The position numbers and the translations under genes were made by a program. Below the pieces are notes generated by a model that saw only the letters and a list, made by a program, of their open reading frames with translations, made no database searches and was not told the origin of the DNA. From an uncultured Anaerotruncus sp. (lineage in GTDB: Bacteria > Bacillota > Clostridia > Oscillospirales > CAG-272): a DNA stretch of 64,000 bases. This document shows positions 32,490-40,075 of the stretch, in pieces (position 1 is the first letter of the stretch; every line of letters begins with the position of its first letter). Where the stretch lies: positions 1 through 64,000 of the forward strand of contig CAJLZE010000001.1 in assembly GCA_905210995.1 (NCBI GenBank), read 5' to 3'.

Positions 32490-34357
32490 GTTGCTATGCC
32501 CGCGAACTGACTCTCGTAGAGCTTCGAATACTCTCCGCCCTTTGCCAGCAGCTCGTCGTGATTGCCCGTTTCAACTATCTCGCCGTGCGAAAGCACAACT
32601 ATGACGTCGGCGTTGCGTATCGTTGAAAGCCGGTGCGCTATGATAAGCGACGTGCGATTCTTCATCAGCTCCGCCATTGCGCTCTGAATATGCATTTCGG
32701 TGCGCGTATCGACCGACGAGGTCGCCTCGTCGAGTATTAGTATCTTCGGGTCGGCAAGCACCGCACGCGCTATGGCAAGAAGCTGCCGCTGACCCTCGGA
32801 AAGGTTGCTGCCCGACTCGGCAAGCACGGTGTCATAGCCCTCGGGCAGACGCTCGATGAAGGTGTCGGCGCGTGCGGTCGCCGCCGCACGCTTCATATCG
32901 TCGTCGCTCGCGTCAAGCCTGCCGTATTTGATGTTGCTTCTTATCGTGTCGGAGAAAAGGACCGTATCCTGAAGCACTATGGCGATCGCATGGCGCAGCG
33001 TCTCTTTGGGAATATCGGTCACGTCGATGCCGTCGATAGTGATATTCCCGCTGTCAAGCTCGTAAAAACGCATGAGAAGGTTGACTATCGTCGTTTTGCC
33101 GGAGCCCGTGGAGCCGACAATGGCGATCTTTTGCCCCGGCTTGACCGAAAGCGTAAGGTTTTTCAGCACGGGTTCGCCCTCGACATACGAGAAGCAGATG
33201 TCCGAAAAATCGACATTTCCGTGTATCTCCGCGGGTGTGACCGCCGATTTTCCCTCGTCGATCTCGTTCGGTGTGTCGAGAATGTCAAAAATTCTTTCGG
33301 CGCCCGCAAGAGCCGTAAGGATCGAGGAATACTGGTTTGCGATCATGTTGATCGGGCGGGAGAGCTTTTTGGAGTATTGCAGCATAGCCTGTATAGAGCC
33401 GACCGTTATCGAACCGCCGCGCAGCATAAGGAAGCCGCCGAAGCCCGCAACGAGCACATATTGCAGGTTGCCGATAAAGTTCATGACAGGTCCCATGATC
33501 GAGCCCCAGACACGAGCGCTGACCGAGCAGCGGCGGAAATCATCGGATATCGCCGCAAATTTTTCGACTGCCTCCGGCTCTTTGCCGTATGATATTACCG
33601 TAGTGTAACCCGTGACCATCTCTTCGACCTGCCCGTTGAGCTGACCGAGGAGCGTCTGCTGACGGATAAAGTATTTGCGCATGAATTTTGCGAGCATCGA
33701 GGATACTATTATCGTAAGCGGTATGGTTATCACGGCAACGAGCGTCACGCCCACGCTGTATTTCAGCATCATGACGACCGCACCTATGATGGTTATGACG
33801 CCCGAGAAGAGTGATGTCAGCGATTGCGAGATCGCAGACGACACATTGTCGATATCGTTCGTCATGCGGCTCATTATGTCACCGTGGCGGTGCGTGTCAG
33901 TGTATTTTATCGGCAGTCTCTCAAGCTTTTCGAACAGCTCGCGGCGCATGAAATAGACCGTTGAGGTCGAAAGCCGGACCGCGATGCGTTCCTGAATGAG
34001 CGTGAGCAGCGCACTGAACACAAAGAACCCGCTCATTATCGCGATATAGGTGAGCATTGCCTGAAAATCGACCTTCACAACGCCGTCCGTGACCGTGATG
34101 GTGTCTATCGCAAGCTGCTGGAGCTTAGGTCCGACAAGGTCGGCAAAGGCGATGACGACCGTGAGGAGCACGATTCCCAAAAGCGCAAATTTGCTTTTTC
34201 CGATATACCTTGCAAGGCGGGAGAGCGTTTTGCCGGCGTTTTTCGGTTTTTCGGCATTCATTCTGCCGCCCATCGGACCGCCGGGGCCGCGTCCGCCGGG
34301 TCTGAAGTTCACACGCGGCGCTTCCTGTCTGCCTGCGTTTTTATTCTGTTCTGCCAT
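32486..34357 (-). CDS. ABC exporter half-transporter, catalytic-site subunit
   Basis: A 623-residue half-transporter with an N-terminal glycine-rich cytoplasmic tail (residues 15-30), six membrane helices (about 45-340) and a nucleotide-binding domain (about 375-615). Walker A is VGSTGSGKTTIV, the signature is the variant NLSEGQRQ (Glu in place of the first Gly of LSGGQ), Walker B is ILILDEATSSVD with the catalytic Glu, and the H-loop is IIAHRLST. Together with the adjacent half it makes a heterodimer with one canonical and one degenerate ATP site. The ATG at 34357 has GGAGGTG 6 bases upstream; a GTG at 34366 lies inside that site. The likely role is drug, lipid or peptide export. Confidence 0.92.
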   Translation of the reverse strand: MAEQNKNAGRQEAPRVNFRPGGRGPGGPMGGRMNAEKPKNAGKTLSRLARYIGKSKFALLGIVLLTVVIAFADLVGPKLQQLAIDTITVTDGVVKVDFQAMLTYIAIMSGFFVFSALLTLIQERIAVRLSTSTVYFMRRELFEKLERLPIKYTDTHRHGDIMSRMTNDIDNVSSAISQSLTSLFSGVITIIGAVVMMLKYSVGVTLVAVITIPLTIIVSSMLAKFMRKYFIRQQTLLGQLNGQVEEMVTGYTTVISYGKEPEAVEKFAAISDDFRRCSVSARVWGSIMGPVMNFIGNLQYVLVAGFGGFLMLRGGSITVGSIQAMLQYSKKLSRPINMIANQYSSILTALAGAERIFDILDTPNEIDEGKSAVTPAEIHGNVDFSDICFSYVEGEPVLKNLTLSVKPGQKIAIVGSTGSGKTTIVNLLMRFYELDSGNITIDGIDVTDIPKETLRHAIAIVLQDTVLFSDTIRSNIKYGRLDASDDDMKRAAATARADTFIERLPEGYDTVLAESGSNLSEGQRQLLAIARAVLADPKILILDEATSSVDTRTEMHIQSAMAELMKNRTSLIIAHRLSTIRNADVIVVLSHGEIVETGNHDELLAKGGEYSKLYESQFAGIAT

Positions 34358-34358
34358 C

Positions 34359-36185
34359 TTACTCACCTCCGACCTCTGTATTGTTGCTCATCTGTGAATT
34401 GTAAATGTCGCGGTATGTCTCGCTGACCCGCATCAGCTCGTCGTGCGGCGCGCAGTGGATGATGCTGCCGTCGTTTTCGATGACCGCAATGCGGTCGGCG
34501 TCGCGCACGCTTGCAATGCGCTGCGCGACCATAACGACGGTCGTTCCCGAAAGCGAAGAACGCAGCGAACGGCGCAGCTTTGCCTCGGTCGCAAGGTCGA
34601 GCGCCGAGGTGGAGTCATCAAGTATCAGTATCTCCGGCTTGCGGACGAGGGCGCGCGCTATCGAAACGCGCTGCTTCTGTCCGCCGGAAAGAGACGCGCC
34701 CTTTTCGGCGACAAAGCCGTCATAGCCATCGGCGAAGCCCGAAATGAAGGAGTCCGCCTGTGCGGTCTTTGCCGCCTCACGCACCTCACCGTCGGTGGCA
34801 TCCGGCTTGCCCCAGCGGATGTTGTTCGCCAGAGTATCTGAGAAGAGCACGCTCTTCTGCATGACAAATCCGAATTTGCGGCGCAGGGCGCGCAGCGTAT
34901 AATCCTTTATCGGTCTGCCGTCGATCATGACCTCGCCGGAATCGACGTCGTAAAAGCGCATGAGCAGCTTGCAGAACGATGATTTGCCCGAGCCGGTGGC
35001 ACCGATGACGGCAAGCGTCTCTCCGCGCCCGACGCTGAGATTGATATTGTTCAGCACCGGTTTGCCGTGCGTTCCGGGATAACGGAAGCTGACATTTTTA
35101 AATTCTATCACAGGATCGCCCGCAGCGGCGGCGGGATCGTCAACGCTGCCGCCGAGAACGACAGGCTCGGCAGCAAGGACCTCGCACACACGCTCGGCAG
35201 ATGCCGCAGCACGCGAGAAGGTCTGGAATATCATTGCGACCTGCATGAGTGAGAAGATGACCTGCGTGACATAGGTGATAGCAGCCATTATCGCACCCGC
35301 GCTCATGCCGGAGTCGCCGCGCGCAATGCGGCTGCCTCCGATGTAGAAGAGCGCAACGACCGAGTAGTTGAGTATGAGCGTAAGAAGCGGCGAAAACCAC
35401 GTCATAAGAGTCATGACTTTTTTGTTCGTGTCGCAGAGATCGCGGTTCGCCTTGTCAAAGCGCGAGCATTCATAGTCCTCACGGACGTATGCCTTTATGA
35501 CGCGCGCTCCGGAAACATCCTCCTGCACGACAGAGTTCACCTTATCGAGCTTTGACTGCATGACGCCGAACATCGGAACGGCTTTTTTCAGTATAACGAT
35601 GACCGCTACGGCAAGAATGGGCAGCGCGCCGATGAGCACCATGCCGAAATCAACATTGAGCATAAGAAGCATCACGGTGCCGCCGATAAAGAAGACGGGA
35701 GCGCGAACGAACATCCTCAGCACAGCCTCGACAAGATCGACAAGGCGTGTGACGTCGTTCGTCATTCGCGTTACAAGCGAACCGGTCGTGAATTTGTCGG
35801 TCTGCTCGACCGACAGCGCCATAACATGACGGTAAGCGTCGCAGCGGAGGTCGTGACCGAAGCCCTGCGCGGCGCGCGCAGCGGTGTAGGCGCACATGGT
35901 GCCGAAAAATCCGCCTACGAGCGTCACCGCAAGCATGAGAAGCCCGAAGGTGACTATCATCTGAATGCCGCTCGCGTCAGAGCCGCAGAAGGTGCGGACT
36001 ATCCACGCGGCGACAGCCGATCCGTTTTCGGGGTCGTCAAGCGGAATGCCCGATATCCCGTAGTTTATGATAAACGACGTGAGATAGGGCAAAAGCAGAT
36101 CCGCCGTGACCTCGAACGCCATCATTATAGGCGAGATCACAGCAAACCAGCGATACGGTTTGAGATATCCAATCAGCTTTTTCAT
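34359..36185 (-). CDS. ABC exporter half-transporter, degenerate-site subunit
   Basis: A 608-residue half-transporter with six membrane helices (about 15-310) and a nucleotide-binding domain (about 345-590). Walker A is IGATGSGKSSFC and the signature is the canonical LSGGQKQR, but Walker B ends ILILDDSTSALD with Asp replacing the catalytic Glu, and the switch region reads VAQRIA with Gln replacing His. This is the hallmark of the non-hydrolysing site of heterodimeric exporters such as TM287/288, BmrCD and LmrCD. The start overlaps the marR stop by 4 bp, and the stop is 1 bp before the partner's ATG, so the three genes form one tightly coupled operon. Confidence 0.93.
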   Translation of the reverse strand: MKKLIGYLKPYRWFAVISPIMMAFEVTADLLLPYLTSFIINYGISGIPLDDPENGSAVAAWIVRTFCGSDASGIQMIVTFGLLMLAVTLVGGFFGTMCAYTAARAAQGFGHDLRCDAYRHVMALSVEQTDKFTTGSLVTRMTNDVTRLVDLVEAVLRMFVRAPVFFIGGTVMLLMLNVDFGMVLIGALPILAVAVIVILKKAVPMFGVMQSKLDKVNSVVQEDVSGARVIKAYVREDYECSRFDKANRDLCDTNKKVMTLMTWFSPLLTLILNYSVVALFYIGGSRIARGDSGMSAGAIMAAITYVTQVIFSLMQVAMIFQTFSRAAASAERVCEVLAAEPVVLGGSVDDPAAAAGDPVIEFKNVSFRYPGTHGKPVLNNINLSVGRGETLAVIGATGSGKSSFCKLLMRFYDVDSGEVMIDGRPIKDYTLRALRRKFGFVMQKSVLFSDTLANNIRWGKPDATDGEVREAAKTAQADSFISGFADGYDGFVAEKGASLSGGQKQRVSIARALVRKPEILILDDSTSALDLATEAKLRRSLRSSLSGTTVVMVAQRIASVRDADRIAVIENDGSIIHCAPHDELMRVSETYRDIYNSQMSNNTEVGGE

Positions 36186-36772
36186 CGTTTCGGTCGTTCT
36201 CCCTGATATATGTTTTTCCTCGTTCCGGGATCTGATGTATTTTCATTTTCCGCAAGAGAGTTTTTGATCTTCAGCAGAATGCGCCGCAGCTCCTCTGCCT
36301 CCTCGGGCGTTACATCCCGCATTGCAATGGCATCCGCATCGCGCAGGCGCGCCAACGTGCTCGCCTCAAGCTCTCGCCCGGCATCGGTGAGATAAACGCG
36401 CACCTCGCGTCCGTCTGTCTCCGACGCCTCGCGTCGGATGTACCCGCCGAGCTCCATTTTTCCGAGCGCCACACTGACCGTCGGCGGCTTGAGCCCCGTG
36501 CGGCGCGCAAGCTCAAGCTGAGATATCCCGCTTTCGTGCGCCAGTGTGCGCACGAGCACGCGGCAGCTGTTTTGAGTCATTATCGAACCCGCCGGCTCGG
36601 TATTGCGCATAAGATTCATGTGCATACGCGCGATACGTCCGATAAGCATCGGCGGCGTCAGCATATCGTCACAGCACCGGCATTGAGCTGCCTGCTGCGG
36701 CGTATCATCGTCGTGCTTCGCAGCCCCGGGCACCGCCGGAATGCCGCTCACGGCTTCTTTTTCGGTCTTCAT
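36182..36772 (-). CDS. MarR-family transcriptional regulator
   Basis: A 196-residue regulator. Residues 65-165 hold the MarR winged helix: SGISQLELARRTGLKPPTVSVALGKMELGGYIRREASETDGREVRVYLTDAGREL, with the recognition helix PPTVSVALGKM and the wing D-G-R. An unusual N-terminal 45 residues contain CRCCDD, which could bind a metal. The C-terminal helix (TPEEAEELRRILLKIKNSL) would form the dimer interface. It is the first gene of the operon with the ABC exporter, the classic repressor/exporter arrangement. A palindrome downstream of its -10 box is a likely self-operator. Confidence 0.92.
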   Translation of the reverse strand: MKTEKEAVSGIPAVPGAAKHDDDTPQQAAQCRCCDDMLTPPMLIGRIARMHMNLMRNTEPAGSIMTQNSCRVLVRTLAHESGISQLELARRTGLKPPTVSVALGKMELGGYIRREASETDGREVRVYLTDAGRELEASTLARLRDADAIAMRDVTPEEAEELRRILLKIKNSLAENENTSDPGTRKNIYQGERPKR

Positions 36773-36841
36773 GACAGATTTATCGCTCCTTTCCGTTTTT
36801 CATACCGTGCAAAGCGGACTCGGGCGTCCGCAGACGGATTA

Positions 36842-36855
36842 ATTAGTTTACTAAT
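36842..36855. promoter_or_regulatory. Putative MarR operator
   Basis: The palindrome attagt-tt-actaat (6-bp perfect arms) lies just downstream of the -10 box of the marR operon, where a bound repressor would block transcription. The arms extend imperfectly to 9 bp. Confidence 0.55.
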
Positions 36856-36857
36856 AA

Positions 36858-36885
36858 ATTATATCATGTTTTTTCTGCCTGTCAA
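36858..36885 (-). promoter_or_regulatory. marR-ABC operon promoter
   Basis: TTGACA (36880-36885), 16-bp spacer, TATAAT (36858-36863) on the minus strand. It lies in the 310-bp divergent gap to spoIVB. No clear promoter is seen for spoIVB, which would use a sporulation sigma factor. Confidence 0.85.
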
Positions 36886-37082
36886 CAGAAAAAATAAAAG
36901 TTCACATAAAATTCAGAATGAAAATCGGATAAAACACGCGCGGCGGCGGACGGAATTTTCTGCTTGCAGACTACGAAATTGCTACACATCAAACACCGCG
37001 TCGGGGGCAAATTAATATGGCGAGGGAAAAACGCGGCGGCGGTCCGCAGCGGTATTTCCCGCATCTGAAAGGAACTCATTTT

Positions 37083-38174
37083 ATGCGGAATATAGATCAG
37101 AAAAACAAAAAATTGCGCGTGCTGACTGCCGCGCTTGCTGCGGCTGTGCTCGCGCTGCTTCTCCCGGGAGCCGTGCTCGCGCAGGACGCCGCCGCAGCTC
37201 ACGGTATGCCGCCCGACTGCGCCGCGGTATCATCGGACGTCGGGGAGATATCGCTTTACCCCGGCGGAATGCCCTTCGGCGTGAAATTTTACACCGACGG
37301 CGTGCTCATCGTCGGCTTCTCCGGCGGCGCGGGCTCACCTTCCGGCCCCGCATACGCCGCGGGACTGCGCGTAAACGACACGATAATGAAGATAGACGGC
37401 AAGCCGCTATCGGACGCCTCGGATCTGACCGACGCGATAAAGCAGTCGGGCGGGCGGACGCTCAAGTTCGACTGTCGGCGCGGCGGCAGCGATTTTACCG
37501 TTGAGCTGACGCCGAAGCGCGGGCGCGACGGTCAGTTTCAGACCGGAATGTGGGTGCGCGACAGCGGCGCGGGCATCGGCACCGTGACATTTATAGTCCC
37601 CTCGACGGGCGGCTTCGGCGGCCTCGGTCACGGCATATGCGATGCCGACACCGGCAAGCCGGTACCGCTCGGCAGAGGCAGCGTCGTCGGCGTGACGATA
37701 AGCGGTCTCACGAAAGGGTTGCCGGGCACGCCCGGTGAGATAAAAGGGTACTTCACCCCCGGCAAAGAGGGAACGGTAATACAGAACAGCGACCTCGGCG
37801 TTTTCGGGCTCTACCGCGACACACCGACGGGGAATTATTCGAACCCCATACCCGCAGCGGGCAAAAACGAGCTGAAGGAAGGCGCTGCTACGATGCTGTG
37901 CACGCTTGATTCAGGCGAGATAGGCGAATATGCGATTGAGATACACTCCATAGACCGCAGCGCCGTCGGCGGCAGGTGCTTTTCGATACGCGTGACCGAC
38001 CCCGCGCTGCTCGAACGGACCGGCGGGATAATTCAGGGAATGTCGGGCAGCCCTATAATCCAGAACGGCAAGCTCGTCGGTGCCGTAACGCACGTTCTGA
38101 TAAACGATCCGTCGGCGGGCTACGGTGTGTTTATTGAAAATATGTACAATGCCATGCCCGAGATACTTCGATAA
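37083..38174 (+). CDS. spoIVB: SpoIVB signalling peptidase
   Basis: A 363-residue secreted PDZ serine peptidase. In the forespore it is exported and cleaves SpoIVFA to release SpoIVFB, activating sigma-K. An N-terminal membrane/signal segment (about 12-32, ending VLAQ) is followed by a PDZ domain (about 60-145: GLRVNDTIMKIDGKPLSDASDLTDAI). The peptidase S55 domain has the catalytic His in GGLGHGICDAD and the catalytic Ser in IIQGMSGSPIIQNGKLVGAVTHV. The start at 37083 has AAAGGA upstream. The usual spo0A partner gene is not downstream. With spoIIR it shows a sporulating organism. Confidence 0.95.
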   Translation: MRNIDQKNKKLRVLTAALAAAVLALLLPGAVLAQDAAAAHGMPPDCAAVSSDVGEISLYPGGMPFGVKFYTDGVLIVGFSGGAGSPSGPAYAAGLRVNDTIMKIDGKPLSDASDLTDAIKQSGGRTLKFDCRRGGSDFTVELTPKRGRDGQFQTGMWVRDSGAGIGTVTFIVPSTGGFGGLGHGICDADTGKPVPLGRGSVVGVTISGLTKGLPGTPGEIKGYFTPGKEGTVIQNSDLGVFGLYRDTPTGNYSNPIPAAGKNELKEGAATMLCTLDSGEIGEYAIEIHSIDRSAVGGRCFSIRVTDPALLERTGGIIQGMSGSPIIQNGKLVGAVTHVLINDPSAGYGVFIENMYNAMPEILR

Positions 38175-38180
38175 AAAACC

Positions 38181-38210
38181 AGGCTGCCGTGAATAGCACG
38201 GCAGCCCGAC
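38181..38210 (-). terminator. Terminator of the beta-helix surface protein gene
   Basis: The stem ggctgccgtg/cacggcagcc with a 5-base loop has its T-run on the minus strand, so it serves the gene ending at 38245. It also lies just past the spoIVB stop. Confidence 0.75.
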
Positions 38211-38244
38211 GACCGATATAACGTTCGTTTATTGTAGCTTATTT

Positions 38245-39507
38245 TCAGTTGTTCTCTTTTCCGCGGCGAACGACGACAGCGCAGAGAGCGCCGGATATCG
38301 AAAGCACTGCGGCAAGGGCGATTATCACGAGGCTGTGATCGCCGGTGGAGGGGTTGGGATCGGGCTTGGGATCGGGAGTGATCTCGCTGCCGCCGATCTC
38401 AGAGGATGTCTTGTTGCCGGACTGTTCAACAGTCACGCCGGATTCTGCGGTAAACGCAACAATCTCGCCGTTGTAGGCAGCGCCGGTCTTGATCTCAACT
38501 GCATTTATGCAGTTCTTGACGGTGATAGCGCCTCTCTGGGCAAAACCGATGATACCGCCCGCGATGGTACCGGTCTTGGCATCTTCGGCGTTTTTGCAGT
38601 TGTAAACGATCTTGCCGTTGTTGCGGCAGCCGTCTATCACAGCATCCTTACCGGGCTTGGCGCAGGCAAAAATACCGGCAATGTGTCCCGTACCGGCAGA
38701 TGTCTCGAGCGTTATCGCACCGTTGTTGATGCAGTTCTTTATATTGTTGGTTTCCTTATCGGAGTAAGCAACAAATCCGGCAACTCTGCCTTCCTTGGCG
38801 CAGCCAATCAAGCTAACGTTCGCATTATTTACACAGTCCTCGATGGTACCGACAAACTTCAGGGTCTTATCGTACTTATCGCTGCCGATAAAGCCGCCGG
38901 CGTTTCTCCACTTTGTGCAGTCGGCGCCGTTGTTTTTGATAGCAATCTTACCGTTCATTGAGGACTTCACGATCGTGTAATTTCTCGCATATGCGATGAA
39001 ACCGCCACAACTGAGTCTTGCATCGAGATTGGCGGTATAGTTGATCTCCATATCGGCAAAGATGTGAACGTTTTCAATGCGCGGGGTCTCTTCGCCCTTG
39101 GTGCTGGCAACGAGGAACGCGAAGCTTTTGTTATCATTGGGATCGTTCAGCACGTAGCTGATGTGAGCATCCTTGGAACCGAAATTGATATTCTTGATGG
39201 TCCCGCTTGCGAACTGCTGGAATACAGCAAGATCGCCGGAGGCATTGTCGGATTTAAAGCTGAAGTTTTTGAGGGTGTGACCATTACCGTCAAGGTCGAC
39301 AACATAATTTTCGCCCTTTATCAAATAGGTATCGAACACCTTGCCGCCGAAATCTATATCGTTGGCAAGATAGTAGGACTTACCGCTCTCCATAGCGAGA
39401 AATTCATCAGCGGTCGTAACAGCGATGGCGTCGTCGGCAAATACGGGAACAGCCGCAATTGCAGCGAGCATCAGAACAGCCAGAACAACAGACAATACTT
39501 TTTTCAT
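38245..39507 (-). CDS. Secreted GLUG-like beta-helix surface protein with C-terminal anchor
   Basis: A 420-residue exported protein with signal peptide 1-24 (VLAVLMLAAIAAVPVFA). Residues 30-365 show repeated units of the type GFIAYARN, GGFIGSDKYD, AGFVAYSDKETNNIKNCINNGAI, AGIFACAKPGK and GGIIGFAQRGAITVKNCINAVEI, a right-handed beta-helix built from GLUG-like repeats. A Pro-rich spacer (PDPKPDPNPSTGD) precedes a membrane helix and a basic tail (VVVRRGKENN). The PSTGD box before the helix looks like a shortened sortase signal. Base composition is visibly less GC-rich than its neighbours. It may be an adhesin or polysaccharide-binding surface protein. GGAGGAG precedes the ATG. Confidence 0.7.
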   Translation of the reverse strand: MKKVLSVVLAVLMLAAIAAVPVFADDAIAVTTADEFLAMESGKSYYLANDIDFGGKVFDTYLIKGENYVVDLDGNGHTLKNFSFKSDNASGDLAVFQQFASGTIKNINFGSKDAHISYVLNDPNDNKSFAFLVASTKGEETPRIENVHIFADMEINYTANLDARLSCGGFIAYARNYTIVKSSMNGKIAIKNNGADCTKWRNAGGFIGSDKYDKTLKFVGTIEDCVNNANVSLIGCAKEGRVAGFVAYSDKETNNIKNCINNGAITLETSAGTGHIAGIFACAKPGKDAVIDGCRNNGKIVYNCKNAEDAKTGTIAGGIIGFAQRGAITVKNCINAVEIKTGAAYNGEIVAFTAESGVTVEQSGNKTSSEIGGSEITPDPKPDPNPSTGDHSLVIIALAAVLSISGALCAVVVRRGKENN

Positions 39508-39527
39508 TGTGCAGTCTCCTCCGAAAT

Positions 39528-39577
39528 TGTTTACATTTTTTTGATGGGAAATTCGAACAAATTTCCGCTCGTAAACA
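39528..39577 (-). promoter_or_regulatory. Nested leader hairpin upstream of the beta-helix protein
   Basis: Two nested inverted repeats lie in the untranslated leader: outer tgtttac/gtaaaca and inner ggaaatt/aatttcc (39547-39553 and 39560-39566). They lie between the promoter and the ribosome site and could form an mRNA stem-loop or a protein-binding site. Confidence 0.45.
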
Positions 39578-39605
39578 TTTTACCACAGCACGTCATTATT
39601 GTCAA
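39577..39605 (-). promoter_or_regulatory. Promoter of the beta-helix surface protein
   Basis: TTGACA (39600-39605), 17-bp spacer, TAAAAT (39577-39582) on the minus strand. Confidence 0.85.
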
Positions 39606-39682
39606 GAGTTTTTTATACAAAACCGCGAAAATGTTTTAACAAATAGGTAAAAAACTACTCCGACAGGGGCAGCGCACAACGA

Positions 39683-39715
39683 AAAAAGGCTGCCGCGCGT
39701 TTGCGCGGCAGCCCC
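39683..39715 (-). terminator. Terminator of the small membrane protein gene
   Basis: ggctgccgcgc pairs with gcgcggcagcc around a 3-4-base loop, followed on the minus strand by a run of T. Confidence 0.85.
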
Positions 39716-39722
39716 CCGTGTT

Positions 39723-39992
39723 TCAGTCGTCGTTCCTGCACGCGGCGATGATAAGTCTCACCACTGCCGCAAGCCCCGCGGCGATGCTCGCCGCGATAGC
39801 CGTCACCTTTACGATATCGAGCACCGAAACGGTGAACTCGGCGTCGAGCTTTGCCTCGCGCTCGGGGTCCGTCTCGGGATCGCGGCAAAAGCCGACGGTA
39901 TAGACTGCGTGGTTTCTGATGCAGGGCTTGGAAACGTCCCTGCGGAAACGCTTTGCCTTAAGAATGTACGGTACGGTCGCATATTTTTTCAT
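39723..39992 (-). CDS. Small single-pass membrane protein, unknown
   Basis: An 89-residue protein that I do not recognise. The N-terminal half is basic (ILKAKRFRRDVSKPCIRN) and includes a short PETDPEREAKLDAEF acidic stretch. Residues 57-84 form one membrane helix (IVKVTAIAASIAAGLAAVVRLIIAA), followed by CRNDD at the C-terminus. AAGG lies 6 bases before the ATG, and a strong terminator follows the stop, which supports it as a real gene. It has no operon partner. Confidence 0.6.
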   Translation of the reverse strand: MKKYATVPYILKAKRFRRDVSKPCIRNHAVYTVGFCRDPETDPEREAKLDAEFTVSVLDIVKVTAIAASIAAGLAAVVRLIIAACRNDD

Positions 39993-40075
39993 TATGTGCC
40001 TTGTCTCCCTTCAACTTTTTATATATTCACGAACTCGGATGTTATGTTTGCGTTTTATTCGCCCTTCGCGCTTCG

